Source: CAYWKL01 sp964459095
Lineage (GTDB): Bacteria; Patescibacteriota; Microgenomatia; Daviesbacterales; UBA10151
Assembly: GCA_964459095.1 (NCBI GenBank)
Contig: CAYWKL010000005.1
Location: forward strand, 1 to 45,273
Reading direction: 5' to 3'
Length of the DNA stretch: 45,273 nucleotides
Shown: piece after piece, positions 1 through 7,553 of the stretch
Position numbering within the stretch: the stretch's first letter is position 1
Layout of the letters: each line of letters begins with the position of its first letter
Made by a program: the position numbers and the translations under genes
Notes under the pieces: generated by a model
Told to the model about the DNA's origin: nothing
Databases searched by the model: none
What the model saw: only the letters and a program-made list of their open reading frames with translations

Positions 1-75
1 CAATTAACCCTAAGGGAAGGTAAAAGTACAAAAGTGCTATGTATTGATTTAAAAGATTAGTAATATTTTCCATAG

Positions 76-996
76 TTAAAGTGGCAAACTTGAAAAGCCT
101 GATTTGAACGCATCTTTAGCGTAGTTTCTAAGTCTTTTTATAGATTCATTAACAGTTATTGCAGTTTCTAAAAGTGCAACATCAAAGCCTTTTTTTAGAG
201 CCCAAGAGTGAAAGGCCTTTGTATCTTTTGGTAAACATGCGCCGGAAAAAGGTCCAAAATCTCTTGTTCCATAACGCGGATTCCACATACCCTCGCACGA
301 TTTTGCAGTTAGTTTAAAAATAATATCTGTGTCAACTTTTATTTTTTCCCCAACTTGTCTCATTTCATTAAAGAAAGTGATTTTTACAGCGTTGTATAAG
401 TTATGAACGTATTTTTGCATTTCAGCCTCCTTAATAGTGATTCTATAAATTGGACATTTGAATCTTTTATATACCCTCTCCATTAAATCTCCTGATTTTT
501 TGTCAAACTCACCTATAACAACAATCCAGGGGTTTGCAAAATCTTCTACTGATGTAGCTTCTCTTAAATATTCAGGGTTCATACAAAGACCAAAGTGTTT
601 CCCAGCTTCTTTACCAGAAAATTTTTCTATAGTTTTTAAAACTAAACCTTCCGTTGTTCCTGGCAAAACAGTACTTCTAACTACGAAAAGATGGTATTTT
701 TTTGTATTTTTAAGTTTTTTCCCTAGCTCAACTGAGGCTTCCTTAAGATACTTAAAATTTAAGTGCCCATCTACAGTAGGTGTGGGTACAGTGAATATGG
801 AGATATCCCAGGTTAGCTGGGGACTAAGCTGTGAGACAAGATAGGCCTCATAACCCTCATTTTTTAAATTCTCTACAGTTGCGGGGCTCACATCAACAAA
901 AACTACATCAAACCCTTTTGAGCTAAATCCTTTTCCTGTTGCTTGTCCTACAACACCTGATCCAATTATTCCAATTTTGATTTTTCTATTTGACAT
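76..996 (-). CDS. Short UDP-glucose/GDP-mannose dehydrogenase family protein
   Basis: Likely an NAD-dependent nucleotide-sugar 6-dehydrogenase that makes a UDP-uronic acid for surface polysaccharide. The N-terminus has the Rossmann motif GIIGSGVVG (residues 9-17) followed by an acidic FVDVSP strand end. The central helix holds NAVKITFFNE, matching the family's catalytic Lys/Asn helix, and GACLPKDT carries the nucleophilic Cys (about residue 254). At 306 residues it is far shorter than the usual 430 or more: it stops soon after the Cys motif and lacks most of the C-terminal UDP-binding domain. An upstream in-frame ATG at 1050 would add 18 residues, but the start at 996 gives a normal Rossmann start and lies 6 nt from a -10 box. 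The family is clear; the exact substrate and the activity of the short form are not. Confidence 0.85.
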   Translation of the reverse strand: MSNRKIKIGIIGSGVVGQATGKGFSSKGFDVVFVDVSPATVENLKNEGYEAYLVSQLSPQLTWDISIFTVPTPTVDGHLNFKYLKEASVELGKKLKNTKKYHLFVVRSTVLPGTTEGLVLKTIEKFSGKEAGKHFGLCMNPEYLREATSVEDFANPWIVVIGEFDKKSGDLMERVYKRFKCPIYRITIKEAEMQKYVHNLYNAVKITFFNEMRQVGEKIKVDTDIIFKLTAKSCEGMWNPRYGTRDFGPFSGACLPKDTKAFHSWALKKGFDVALLETAITVNESIKRLRNYAKDAFKSGFSSLPL

Positions 997-1002
997 AATA
1001 AA

Positions 1003-1046
1003 ACTATATGGTTGTATTAAAAAGAGCCAAATTATGCTATTTGGCT
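1003..1046 (-). promoter_or_regulatory. Promoter with 8-bp inverted repeat, upstream of the dehydrogenase
   Basis: On the minus strand TTGGCT (1025-1030) and TATAGT (1003-1008) are 16 nt apart and the -10 ends 6 nt before the ATG at 996, predicting a leaderless mRNA. The -35 lies in a perfect inverted repeat, AGCCAAAT and ATTTGGCT around a 6-nt loop (1025-1046), which could be an operator. Confidence 0.5.
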
Positions 1047-1121
1047 GCAATTAATAACCTCTTGCCTTTAACTACAGGATATAATAGTACACAAAAAAAC
1101 TTAGAAAGTCAAATATTTAAG

Positions 1122-2354
1122 TTAAAGAGGAGCAAGAATCAATTTATACTCATGGTTAGCTAAAGAAAAAACAACAAAATTCGATGAAGTAATAGGGTAA
1201 AAAGCTTCCTCTGTTCTAATCTTTATGCTAGTAAAAGACTTGGTGGAGAAATCAAAAACTGCAGATTTTACACTGCCTTTAGGATCATCGTTTGGAAAGC
1301 TAGACTCTTTGTTTGTTTCAATCCAAACTAGGCTAGCTTGATTGTTACTACCTAAACCAAGTTGTGGGAAAAATTGATAATTATTGGAAGCGAAGACTTT
1401 TTTTGGCTGTGTCCAGGATTTTCCATCAAAGTAAGAATAATAAAGCTGCGTCTTTAAATCTTCTGACCCTTCTCTCCAAACAACAAGGATGTTTCTTCCG
1501 TTAGTAACAGCGCTGACGGCTCTTGCATCAAGTGATGACTTTGATAAATTTTTCCATGAACTCCAACTCTTCCCTTTGTCAGAGGAAGTAGTGAAATAAA
1601 TTTGAGATACAGGGGAATCTATTTTTCCGTAAGCGAATACATAAAGCTTCCCGTCATTCTCAAGTATTGTGGGACGTGACATTGCTAAACTTGTAGGATT
1701 AATATTTACCCACCTACTCCAAATTTCGCCCTGATCGTTTGATTTTGAAAATTTGATTTGTTGATTTTTATTCTCCTTATCTTTCCCCTCCCAAACAACA
1801 TAAATATTCCCATCATATGAAGCTAAAATATCTGGATGTTCTTGCCAAAGATTTTCCCCATTAAACCCAGAAACAAGAGAAATATTTATCCATTTACTCC
1901 AAGACTCTCCTTGGTCACTTGATTTTGAAAACTTTATTTGCCTGTTCCCTTCATTTTTAGAAGAGTCAGCCCCATACCAGACTACATAAAGATTCTCTTC
2001 CTGATCCAGAGCTATTGAAGGTACTCTTTGAGGAGCACCCTCCCCAACATTTGAAATAGAATCACTTGTTCCAGAAATTTTGTAACCTCCCCCCTTTTCT
2101 TTAAGTTTAGCTACAAACACCTCGTATTGACCGCCTGACTTTTTTCTATATGCGAGGTAAATATTCCCTTTTTTATCTACTGCCAGTTTTTTTTGTCCAG
2201 TGTAACCTAAGGCTCTATAATCCTCAGTGACATCGAAAGTTATACCAGATATTTCTTTTGGGCCTAGATTACCCAAACTTTTGCTTTGCACGAAATTAAA
2301 ATATAAGCCTCCCAAAATCAAAAACGCAAAAAGTAAGAAAGTTAGTTTTAACAT
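1122..2354 (-). CDS. Membrane-anchored sialidase-like (BNR/Asp-box) beta-propeller protein
   Basis: A 410-residue extracytoplasmic protein. Residues 1-20 are a hydrophobic signal anchor. The rest shows repeated Asp-box turns of the form S-x-D-x-G-x-x-W: SSDQGESW, SNDQGEIW and SSDKGKSW, spaced about 55-65 residues as in a six-bladed sialidase-type propeller. Between boxes recur strands of the type NIYVVWEG or NLYVVWYG. Asp boxes are structural, and I cannot see the arginine triad and Tyr/Glu pair of a true sialidase, so a glycan- or ligand-binding propeller is as likely as an enzyme. It is divergent from the pilin gene. TAGAAT (2364-2369, minus strand) ends 9 nt before the ATG and there is no ribosome binding site. 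Confidence 0.75.
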   Translation of the reverse strand: MLKLTFLLFAFLILGGLYFNFVQSKSLGNLGPKEISGITFDVTEDYRALGYTGQKKLAVDKKGNIYLAYRKKSGGQYEVFVAKLKEKGGGYKISGTSDSISNVGEGAPQRVPSIALDQEENLYVVWYGADSSKNEGNRQIKFSKSSDQGESWSKWINISLVSGFNGENLWQEHPDILASYDGNIYVVWEGKDKENKNQQIKFSKSNDQGEIWSRWVNINPTSLAMSRPTILENDGKLYVFAYGKIDSPVSQIYFTTSSDKGKSWSSWKNLSKSSLDARAVSAVTNGRNILVVWREGSEDLKTQLYYSYFDGKSWTQPKKVFASNNYQFFPQLGLGSNNQASLVWIETNKESSFPNDDPKGSVKSAVFDFSTKSFTSIKIRTEEAFYPITSSNFVVFSLANHEYKLILAPL

Positions 2355-2433
2355 ATCTTGTTAATTCTATGCTAAATGAATCCAGAATTCATCTGGTTTG
2401 CCAAAAATTAAAAAGAAGCATATATTTAAATTA

Positions 2434-2964
2434 ATGCCTAATATAAACAAAAAGAAATCTTTAGGATTTACCCTCATAGAGGTCTTGATTGTTATATCTA
2501 TTATCGGTGTTTTAGCAGCAGTAGGGTTTGTTAGCTACTCAAGTGCACAATCTAGCGCCAGGGATAGTAAAAGAAAACAAGATTTAAGCTCCTTAGCCAC
2601 AGCCCTAGAGCTTTATTATGGAGTAAATAGATCTTATCCTGCAGCTGCTGGTGATGGGTATTATATTTCCACTAACAACCCGCAAACGTGGCTTCCAGAG
2701 CTTCTTTCCCCTTCCAAGTTTATAAATGTTCTACCCGTTGATCCCTTAAATACAGGAGATCCTAAAATTGATGACACAACCTCGTATGGTTATTCATATT
2801 GGTCAAATCCAGATGGAGTTTGTGGGGCTACTAATACCCATTATTTGCTTGAGACAAAACTTGAAAACCCTGATGATTCTGACTCAAATAAGAATAAAAA
2901 TTATGTTAGGTGTGATGGTATTGAGCTAACTGGAAACGGGATTTTTGCAGTCACAAATGAGTAA
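2434..2964 (+). CDS. Type IV pilin-like (prepilin) protein
   Basis: A 176-residue prepilin. The short basic leader MPNINKKKSLG precedes the peptidase site and the conserved FTLIEVLIVISIIG N-terminal helix, with Glu at mature position 5. The following SARDSKRKQDLSSLATALELYY segment is the typical alpha-1 extension; the C-terminal half is a globular head with two Cys (in VCGATN and YVRCDG) that could form the usual D-region disulfide. A TTG at 2398 would lengthen the leader to 23 residues; the ATG at 2434 gives the more usual short leader. It is expected to be processed by PilD and assembled into a pilus or pseudopilus; no assembly genes lie nearby. Class is certain; major versus minor pilin is not decided. 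Confidence 0.88.
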   Translation: MPNINKKKSLGFTLIEVLIVISIIGVLAAVGFVSYSSAQSSARDSKRKQDLSSLATALELYYGVNRSYPAAAGDGYYISTNNPQTWLPELLSPSKFINVLPVDPLNTGDPKIDDTTSYGYSYWSNPDGVCGATNTHYLLETKLENPDDSDSNKNKNYVRCDGIELTGNGIFAVTNE

Positions 2965-2976
2965 TGAAAAAAATAT

Positions 2977-3016
2977 GTTTGACTGGCATAAAAAAATTCG
3001 AGTAAAATAGTCAAAC
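2977..3016 (+). promoter_or_regulatory. Promoter of the ATP synthase operon with flanking inverted repeat
   Basis: TTGACT (2979-2984), an 18-nt spacer, and TAAAAT (3003-3008) form a good sigma-70 promoter. The ATG of atpB at 3022 is 13 nt after the -10, so the leader would be only a few nucleotides and has no Shine-Dalgarno site. GTTTGACT (2977-2984) and AGTCAAAC (3009-3016) form an 8-bp inverted repeat that brackets the promoter, a possible repressor site. Confidence 0.6.
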
Positions 3017-3021
3017 AAAAA

Positions 3022-3780
3022 ATGGAACAAGGACAAAATATTGCTATTTCTGCTGAAACCTTATTTAACTTGGGGCCCCTACCAGTTACAAACACACTTC
3101 TTGTAAGCTGGATAGTTTGTGTTTTACTAATTATCTTTAGCAGGCTTTCAACAAGAAAGATGGCGCTTTTTCCACAAGGAATGCAAAACTTTTTTGAGGC
3201 AATAGTTGAGTTTGGGTATAAAACAACTGAGGATATTGCTCAAAAGAAAACAAAGGTTATTTTTCCAATGGTTATGACTTTTTTTCTTTTCATAGTTTTA
3301 GCAAACTGGCTAGGTCTTCTTCCAGGATTTGGCACAATAGGAATTTTCAAGAATCACGAGGGTGCTTTAATTTTTGTCCCTCTCCTGCGGTCTGAAAATT
3401 CAGATCTAAACATGACTTTGGCGCTCGCACTTGTTTCTGCTGTTGCCACACACTTTTTGGCAATAAGATATTTAGGAGTTAGAAATTATCTTGCAAGATG
3501 GTTTACTTTAAATCCTATTTTTTTATTTGTGGGACTACTTGAGCTAGTTGGTGAGTTTACAAAAATAGTATCGCTTTCCTTTAGGCTTTTTGGTAATATA
3601 TTTGCGGGTGAGGTAGTATTAAGTACGGTTTCCACTCTATTTAAGTGGACAGCTTTTTTAGTACCCCTCCCTTTTTATTTTTTAGAAATAATTGTGGGGT
3701 TTGTACAGGCAGCAGTATTTATGATGCTTACTTTAGTGTTTATGGTCATCTTAAGTGAAAAACACGGCGAGGAACATTAG
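3022..3780 (+). CDS. atpB: ATP synthase F0 subunit a
   Basis: Membrane subunit forming the proton half-channels next to the c-ring. The 252-residue product has about five to six hydrophobic segments. The diagnostic fourth-helix motif SLSFRLFGNIFAGE carries the essential Arg that faces the c-subunit carboxylate, and the last helix EIIVGFVQAAVFMMLTLVF holds the usual Gln partner. It is first in the operon atpB-E-F-H-A-G-D. No atpI precedes it. Translation appears to start on a nearly leaderless transcript. Confidence 0.95.
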   Translation: MEQGQNIAISAETLFNLGPLPVTNTLLVSWIVCVLLIIFSRLSTRKMALFPQGMQNFFEAIVEFGYKTTEDIAQKKTKVIFPMVMTFFLFIVLANWLGLLPGFGTIGIFKNHEGALIFVPLLRSENSDLNMTLALALVSAVATHFLAIRYLGVRNYLARWFTLNPIFLFVGLLELVGEFTKIVSLSFRLFGNIFAGEVVLSTVSTLFKWTAFLVPLPFYFLEIIVGFVQAAVFMMLTLVFMVILSEKHGEEH

Positions 3781-3800
3781 TTACGGATAAAATCTTTTAG

Positions 3801-3898
3801 AAAGGAGGAAATAAGATTAAAGGTCGTAATGGACAATTCGGCAACAAAATGCCAATTGAAACCTTAAAATTACGTCCGAATTAGTCCAAATCAAAAAT
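3801..3898 (+). promoter_or_regulatory. Structured leader between atpB and atpE
   Basis: A strong Shine-Dalgarno-like AAAGGAGG (3801-3808) lies about 90 nt before the atpE ATG at 3899, with no site close to that ATG. Between them two alternative stems are visible: 3831-3841 with 3876-3887 (GGACAATTCGG against CCGAATTAGTCC, one bulge) and 3822-3830 with 3869-3877 (GGTCGTAAT against ATTACGTCC, one mismatch). Their 3' arms overlap, so they exclude each other. A 12-codon reading frame (3829-3867) lies inside. This could tune c-subunit output; function is inferred. Confidence 0.4.
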
Positions 3899-4105
3899 AT
3901 GCCAGAAGGTTTACCTTCAGCTTTAGCTATTGGTCTTGGGGCGCTAGGTCCAGGTCTTGGTATTGGTCTTATTGGAATGAAGGCAATGGAAGCAATTGGT
4001 AGAAATCCAGAAGCTCAAAACAAAATCCTTCCAGCAATGCTTTTGGGAATGGCTTTTGCAGAAGCGATAGCTATTTACGCATTAGTTATAGCATTTACCA
4101 AGTGA
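3899..4105 (+). CDS. atpE: ATP synthase F0 subunit c
   Basis: A 68-residue two-helix proteolipid that forms the rotor ring. Helix 1 is glycine-rich (GLGALGPGLGIGLIG), the polar loop is GRNPEAQNK, and helix 2 contains AMAFAEAIAIY-type sequence with Glu55 as the ion-binding carboxylate. The Gln and Ser/Thr side chains typical of Na+ rings (Gln in helix 1, the residue after Glu) are absent; Ala follows Glu55, so a proton-type ring is inferred. In-frame sequence upstream reaches a stop at 3857 with no other start codon, which fixes the ATG at 3899. Confidence 0.95.
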   Translation: MPEGLPSALAIGLGALGPGLGIGLIGMKAMEAIGRNPEAQNKILPAMLLGMAFAEAIAIYALVIAFTK

Positions 4106-4175
4106 CACCTTGGTGTCATCCTGAGGGAGTGAAACGACCGAAGGATCTAAAGCCTTCGCTTCACTCAGAATGACA
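4103..4175 (+). repeat. Palindrome and R2-type dispersed repeat between atpE and atpF
   Basis: TGACACC-TT-GGTGTCA (4103-4118) is a perfect 16-bp palindrome that includes the atpE stop codon. It runs into an R2 element (4114-4175) bounded by TGTCATCCTGAG and CTCAGAATGACA, with inner arms around GAAGGATCT and CCTTCGCTTC. Related copies lie at 7151, 18661, 19229, 28157, 30388, 37550 and 44114. A hairpin here could adjust the ratio of c to b subunit. Confidence 0.7.
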
Positions 4176-4188
4176 GCGAGTTTTTACC

Positions 4189-4683
4189 ATGGAAAAAATA
4201 TTTGGTGATTTTGGTTTAAATCCTTTTTTGCTTGCAGCGCAAATTGTAAATTTTCTAGTGCTTTTGATTTTACTTAAAAGGCTTCTTTATAAACCAATTT
4301 TAAAAATGTTAGAGGAAAGAAAACAAAAAATTGCCGACTCATTAGAAAATGCTGAAATGATTGAGAAAAAACTTCAAGAGATAACTGAAAAACAAGAGCA
4401 AGAAATTTTAAAAGCAACTAAGGAAGGAGAAAAAATTATTAAACAAGCAAAGGAGTATGGGGTGGAGATTATTAATGATTCCAAATCAAAAGCTGAGGCA
4501 GTAGCTGAAAGAATGGTTGTCGAGGCAAAAAATCAAATCCAAGCAGAAAAAGAAAAATTGCACCAAGAAATGCGTGAACATTTAGGAGACTTAGTTGCGT
4601 TAGCCCTTACAAAACTTACTGGAAAAGTCCTAACCCAAAGAGATCAAAAACAAATTATAGAGCGCTCAATTAAAGAGATTTAA
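4189..4683 (+). CDS. atpF: ATP synthase F0 subunit b
   Basis: A 164-residue peripheral-stalk subunit. The N-terminal membrane helix (about residues 12-31, NPFLLAAQIVNFLVLLILL) is followed by LYKPILKMLEERKQKI, the classic transition into a long charged coiled coil that runs almost to the C-terminus. The C-terminal part (HLGDLVALALTKLTGKVL) is the delta-binding region. The coding sequence ends one base before atpH starts, consistent with translational coupling. Only one b-type gene is present, so the stalk should be a homodimer. Confidence 0.93.
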   Translation: MEKIFGDFGLNPFLLAAQIVNFLVLLILLKRLLYKPILKMLEERKQKIADSLENAEMIEKKLQEITEKQEQEILKATKEGEKIIKQAKEYGVEIINDSKSKAEAVAERMVVEAKNQIQAEKEKLHQEMREHLGDLVALALTKLTGKVLTQRDQKQIIERSIKEI

Positions 4684-4684
4684 T

Positions 4685-5080
4685 ATGTTAACAAAAAAAC
4701 AAATAAAAAAACTAACTCAAAAAATAGTTAAGAAAAGTTTTGATGATAAAAATAATTTACTAAATAAAAGGGTAAAAGAATTTGTAAACCTATTTAAAAA
4801 ACTGGATAAAGCGGAGGCTATTTTGGCTTTGGATGAGTATTTAAAAGGATTAAAGTTTAAGCTGGATAAACTTACTTTAGAGGTAACTAGTGCTATTCCC
4901 CTTTCTCCTGAAATGAAAAATAAAATTTTAAGATTAGTAAAAAAAGATCATACAGTTACCGCAGCAACCTTCCAGGTTGACGCCTCTATTTTGGGAGGAA
5001 TTAAGCTAAAAATTGCTGATGAAATTATCAATGCTTCTATAAAGGGCAAAATTGAAAGTTTAAGCAATTATGGCAAGTAA
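4685..5080 (+). CDS. atpH: ATP synthase F1 subunit delta (short form)
   Basis: Links the top of F1 to the b stalk (OSCP/delta family). At 131 residues it is shorter than the usual 175-180, and the N-terminal helical domain is reduced. The C-terminal domain is recognisable: VTSAIPLSPEMKNKILRLVKK resembles the usual V-sA-PLs-e-k-l motif, and ASILGGIKLKIADEIINASIKGK matches the family's D-ilGGi-i-igd-iiD-S-kgkl ending. Its 3' end overlaps the start of atpA by 11 nt. Sequence alone is weak, but position and C-terminal motif make the call firm. Confidence 0.85.
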   Translation: MLTKKQIKKLTQKIVKKSFDDKNNLLNKRVKEFVNLFKKLDKAEAILALDEYLKGLKFKLDKLTLEVTSAIPLSPEMKNKILRLVKKDHTVTAATFQVDASILGGIKLKIADEIINASIKGKIESLSNYGK

Positions 5081-6572
5081 TATTATTTCTGAGATAGAAA
5101 ACCAAATTAAAGGTTTAAAAACAAAAGCAAGTAGAGAAACTGTAGGTAAAGTTGTAGAGATTGGTGATGGAATTGTTAGAATAGAAGGTTTATCACACGT
5201 TAAATCCTCAGAAATGATTAGATTTCCTGGAAATATTTATGGCTTGGCACTAAATTTGGAGCAATTTGGAGTAGGAGCTGTTGTACTTGGAGATTTTACA
5301 AAAATTAAAGAAGGCATGGAGGTTCACTCTACAGGTCATGTTTTATCTGTGCCTGTTGGGGACTCTCTTAAAGGAAGAGTTGTTAATGCATTACTTGAAC
5401 CAATTGACGGAAAAACCCCAATAAAGCTTGCAAAAAGATATCCTCTTGAGAAGGTAGCTCCAGGTGTTATTACCCGTCAGGGTGTTTCTGTTCCACTGCA
5501 GACTGGAATTATTGCTATTGACGCAATGATTCCAATTGGTCGCGGCCAACGTGAGTTGATTATAGGAGATAGGAACACAGGTAAAACAACAATTGCCATA
5601 GATACGATCATAAATCAAAAAGATGTCATCTGTATTTATGTTGCAATAGGACAAAAAACTTCTAAAATTGCTCAGCTTGTGGCTAAGTTAGAAGAGTCTG
5701 GCGCAATGGACCACACTGTGGTAGTTGTAGCTTCTGCTTCAGATCCTGCACCAATGCTTTATATTGCTCCTTATTCTGGCTGTAGCATTGGTGAATATTT
5801 TATGGACGAAGGAAAAGATGCTTTAATAATTTATGATGATTTAAGTAAACACGCGAACGCGTATAGACAAATGTCGCTACTTTTAAGAAGACCTTCAGGA
5901 CGTGAAGCTTATCCTGGAGATGTTTTTTATCTTCACAGTAGATTGCTGGAGCGAGCGGCACGCTTAAGCAAGGATTATGGTGGAGGCTCGCTTACTGCCC
6001 TACCTATTATAGAAACCCAAGCTAATGATGTTTCAGCCTATATCCCAACAAATGTTATCTCAATTACTGATGGCCAGATCTTTTTAGAAGCAGATTTATT
6101 TTACGGCGGAACTAGGCCTGCAATTAATGTGGGTATTTCGGTCTCCCGTGTTGGAGGTTCAGCTCAAACTAAAGCTATGAAGTCTGTTGCAGGAGGGCTA
6201 CGTTTGGATTTAGCACAATACCGCAGCTTAGCAGCTTTTGCACAGTTTAGTTCTGATTTGGATCCTGCCACTAAAGCGCAAATAGATAGAGGTAGAAGAA
6301 TGACAGAAGTTCTAAAACAGCCTCCCTACTCCCCTATTCCTATGGCGCAGCAGGTAATAATTTTATGGGCAGGGAATAAAGGATATTTAGATGAAATTGA
6401 TGTTGAGAAAATAAAAGAGTTTAGGGAAAAGTTTATAGATTATATGAGCTTAAAAGGTAAAAAAATAATGAGTGAAATAACAGAGAAAAAAGAAATAGAT
6501 GAAAAAATGGAGAAAGAATTGGAAAAATTAACTCAAGAGTTTGTTAAAGTTTTTAACAGAGGAAAAAAATAG
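5070..6572 (+). CDS. atpA: ATP synthase F1 subunit alpha
   Basis: Non-catalytic nucleotide-binding subunit of F1, 500 residues, close to the family norm. The beta-barrel domain is followed by the P-loop GDRNTGKT (residues 166-173), the Walker B region ALIIYDDLSKHA, the alpha signature PGDVFYLHSRLLERAARL, and the arginine-finger region ISVSRVGGSAQ. The C-terminal helical domain is complete (about residues 370-500). It overlaps atpH by 11 nt and abuts atpG with no gap, so the genes are surely co-translated. Confidence 0.97.
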   Translation: MASNIISEIENQIKGLKTKASRETVGKVVEIGDGIVRIEGLSHVKSSEMIRFPGNIYGLALNLEQFGVGAVVLGDFTKIKEGMEVHSTGHVLSVPVGDSLKGRVVNALLEPIDGKTPIKLAKRYPLEKVAPGVITRQGVSVPLQTGIIAIDAMIPIGRGQRELIIGDRNTGKTTIAIDTIINQKDVICIYVAIGQKTSKIAQLVAKLEESGAMDHTVVVVASASDPAPMLYIAPYSGCSIGEYFMDEGKDALIIYDDLSKHANAYRQMSLLLRRPSGREAYPGDVFYLHSRLLERAARLSKDYGGGSLTALPIIETQANDVSAYIPTNVISITDGQIFLEADLFYGGTRPAINVGISVSRVGGSAQTKAMKSVAGGLRLDLAQYRSLAAFAQFSSDLDPATKAQIDRGRRMTEVLKQPPYSPIPMAQQVIILWAGNKGYLDEIDVEKIKEFREKFIDYMSLKGKKIMSEITEKKEIDEKMEKELEKLTQEFVKVFNRGKK

Positions 6573-7505
6573 ATGGCAAACACTAGAGTTTTAAGAAGAA
6601 GAATGAAGTCAGTTAAAAATATTTCTCAAATCACCAAAGCAATGGAAATGGTTGCTGCAACAAAAATGAGAAAAGCTCAAAACCAGGCATTATCAGGTAG
6701 GCCCTACTCGCAAACTTTAAATCTTGCTTTATCTCAAGTAACTTCTAACATTGATCCTACTCTTCATAAATTTTTGCAGCCAAATGGAGCTAAACAAATT
6801 GGAGTTTTAGTATTAACTACTGATAAATCCCTTTGCGGCGCTCTAAACACAAATGTTTTTAGAACTATTCAGGCTTTTTCAGCTGAACACAAAGATTTAG
6901 TCTTTTTTACAGTAGGTAGAAAAGGAAGAGATTTTATTGTAAAAACTGGTAAAACTTTAGAAGCTGATTTTGAGAATTTAGAAATTGTTACATTTCAAGA
7001 GGCAGTGCAGATTGGAAAACTTTTGATAGATAAGTTTTTAGCAAAAGAGCTTGGAGAAGTTTTTATGATTTATCCTAATTTTGTTTCTACCTTAAGGCAA
7101 GAACCAGGAGTAGTAAAACTTCTACCTATTAGCGCAGAAGAATTGCGTTCTGTCATCTTGAGCGCCAGCGAAAGATCTCAAGACAAAAAATCAACACACC
7201 ACTCCTCTGGAGGCAGAGATTCTTCGCCTTCGTCTCAGAATGACAATTCTGAATTCATTTTTGAACCTGATTTAATGACACTTTTAGACTTTGTTCTAAA
7301 ACACTTTATAGAAAGTAAAATTTATCAATCAATTTTAGAAACAAAAGCTTCCGAGCATTCTAGCCGAATGGTAGCAATGCAAAATGCAACAGAAAATGCA
7401 AAAGAGCTTGTAGAGGATTTAACTCTTACCTATAATCAGACGAGGCAAGATGCAATTACAAATGAGCTTTTGGAAATTACAACTGCTCAGGCAGCACTAG
7501 AATGA
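6573..7505 (+). CDS. atpG: ATP synthase F1 subunit gamma with repeat-derived insertion
   Basis: Central rotor shaft of F1. The N-terminal coiled-coil strand is canonical (LRRRMKSVKNISQITKAMEM), as is the C-terminal one (ASEHSSRMVAMQNATENA, then LTLTYNQTRQDAIT). Between LPISAEE and FIFEPD, about residues 190-227, an R2 repeat (7151-7245) is translated in frame and adds some 35 Ser/Asp/Gln-rich residues. That explains the length of 310 against a usual 285-295, even though other loops are compact. The insertion falls in a linker before the C-terminal helix and leaves both rotor helices intact, so the subunit should work. Confidence 0.95.
   Translation: MANTRVLRRRMKSVKNISQITKAMEMVAATKMRKAQNQALSGRPYSQTLNLALSQVTSNIDPTLHKFLQPNGAKQIGVLVLTTDKSLCGALNTNVFRTIQAFSAEHKDLVFFTVGRKGRDFIVKTGKTLEADFENLEIVTFQEAVQIGKLLIDKFLAKELGEVFMIYPNFVSTLRQEPGVVKLLPISAEELRSVILSASERSQDKKSTHHSSGGRDSSPSSQNDNSEFIFEPDLMTLLDFVLKHFIESKIYQSILETKASEHSSRMVAMQNATENAKELVEDLTLTYNQTRQDAITNELLEITTAQAALE
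7151..7245 (+). repeat. R2 repeat element inside atpG
   Basis: Bounded by TGTCATCTTGAG and TCTCAGAATGACA, the same outer arms as the intergenic copy at 4114-4175, with inner arms around AAAGATCT and AGATTCTTCGCC. It is a multiple of three with respect to the flanking gamma sequence and contains no stop in the gene's frame. Confidence 0.85.
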
Positions 7506-7553
7506 GTGTATTAAGTATTATGTAGTAAGTATCAAGGGAGAGGATAAAAATTT

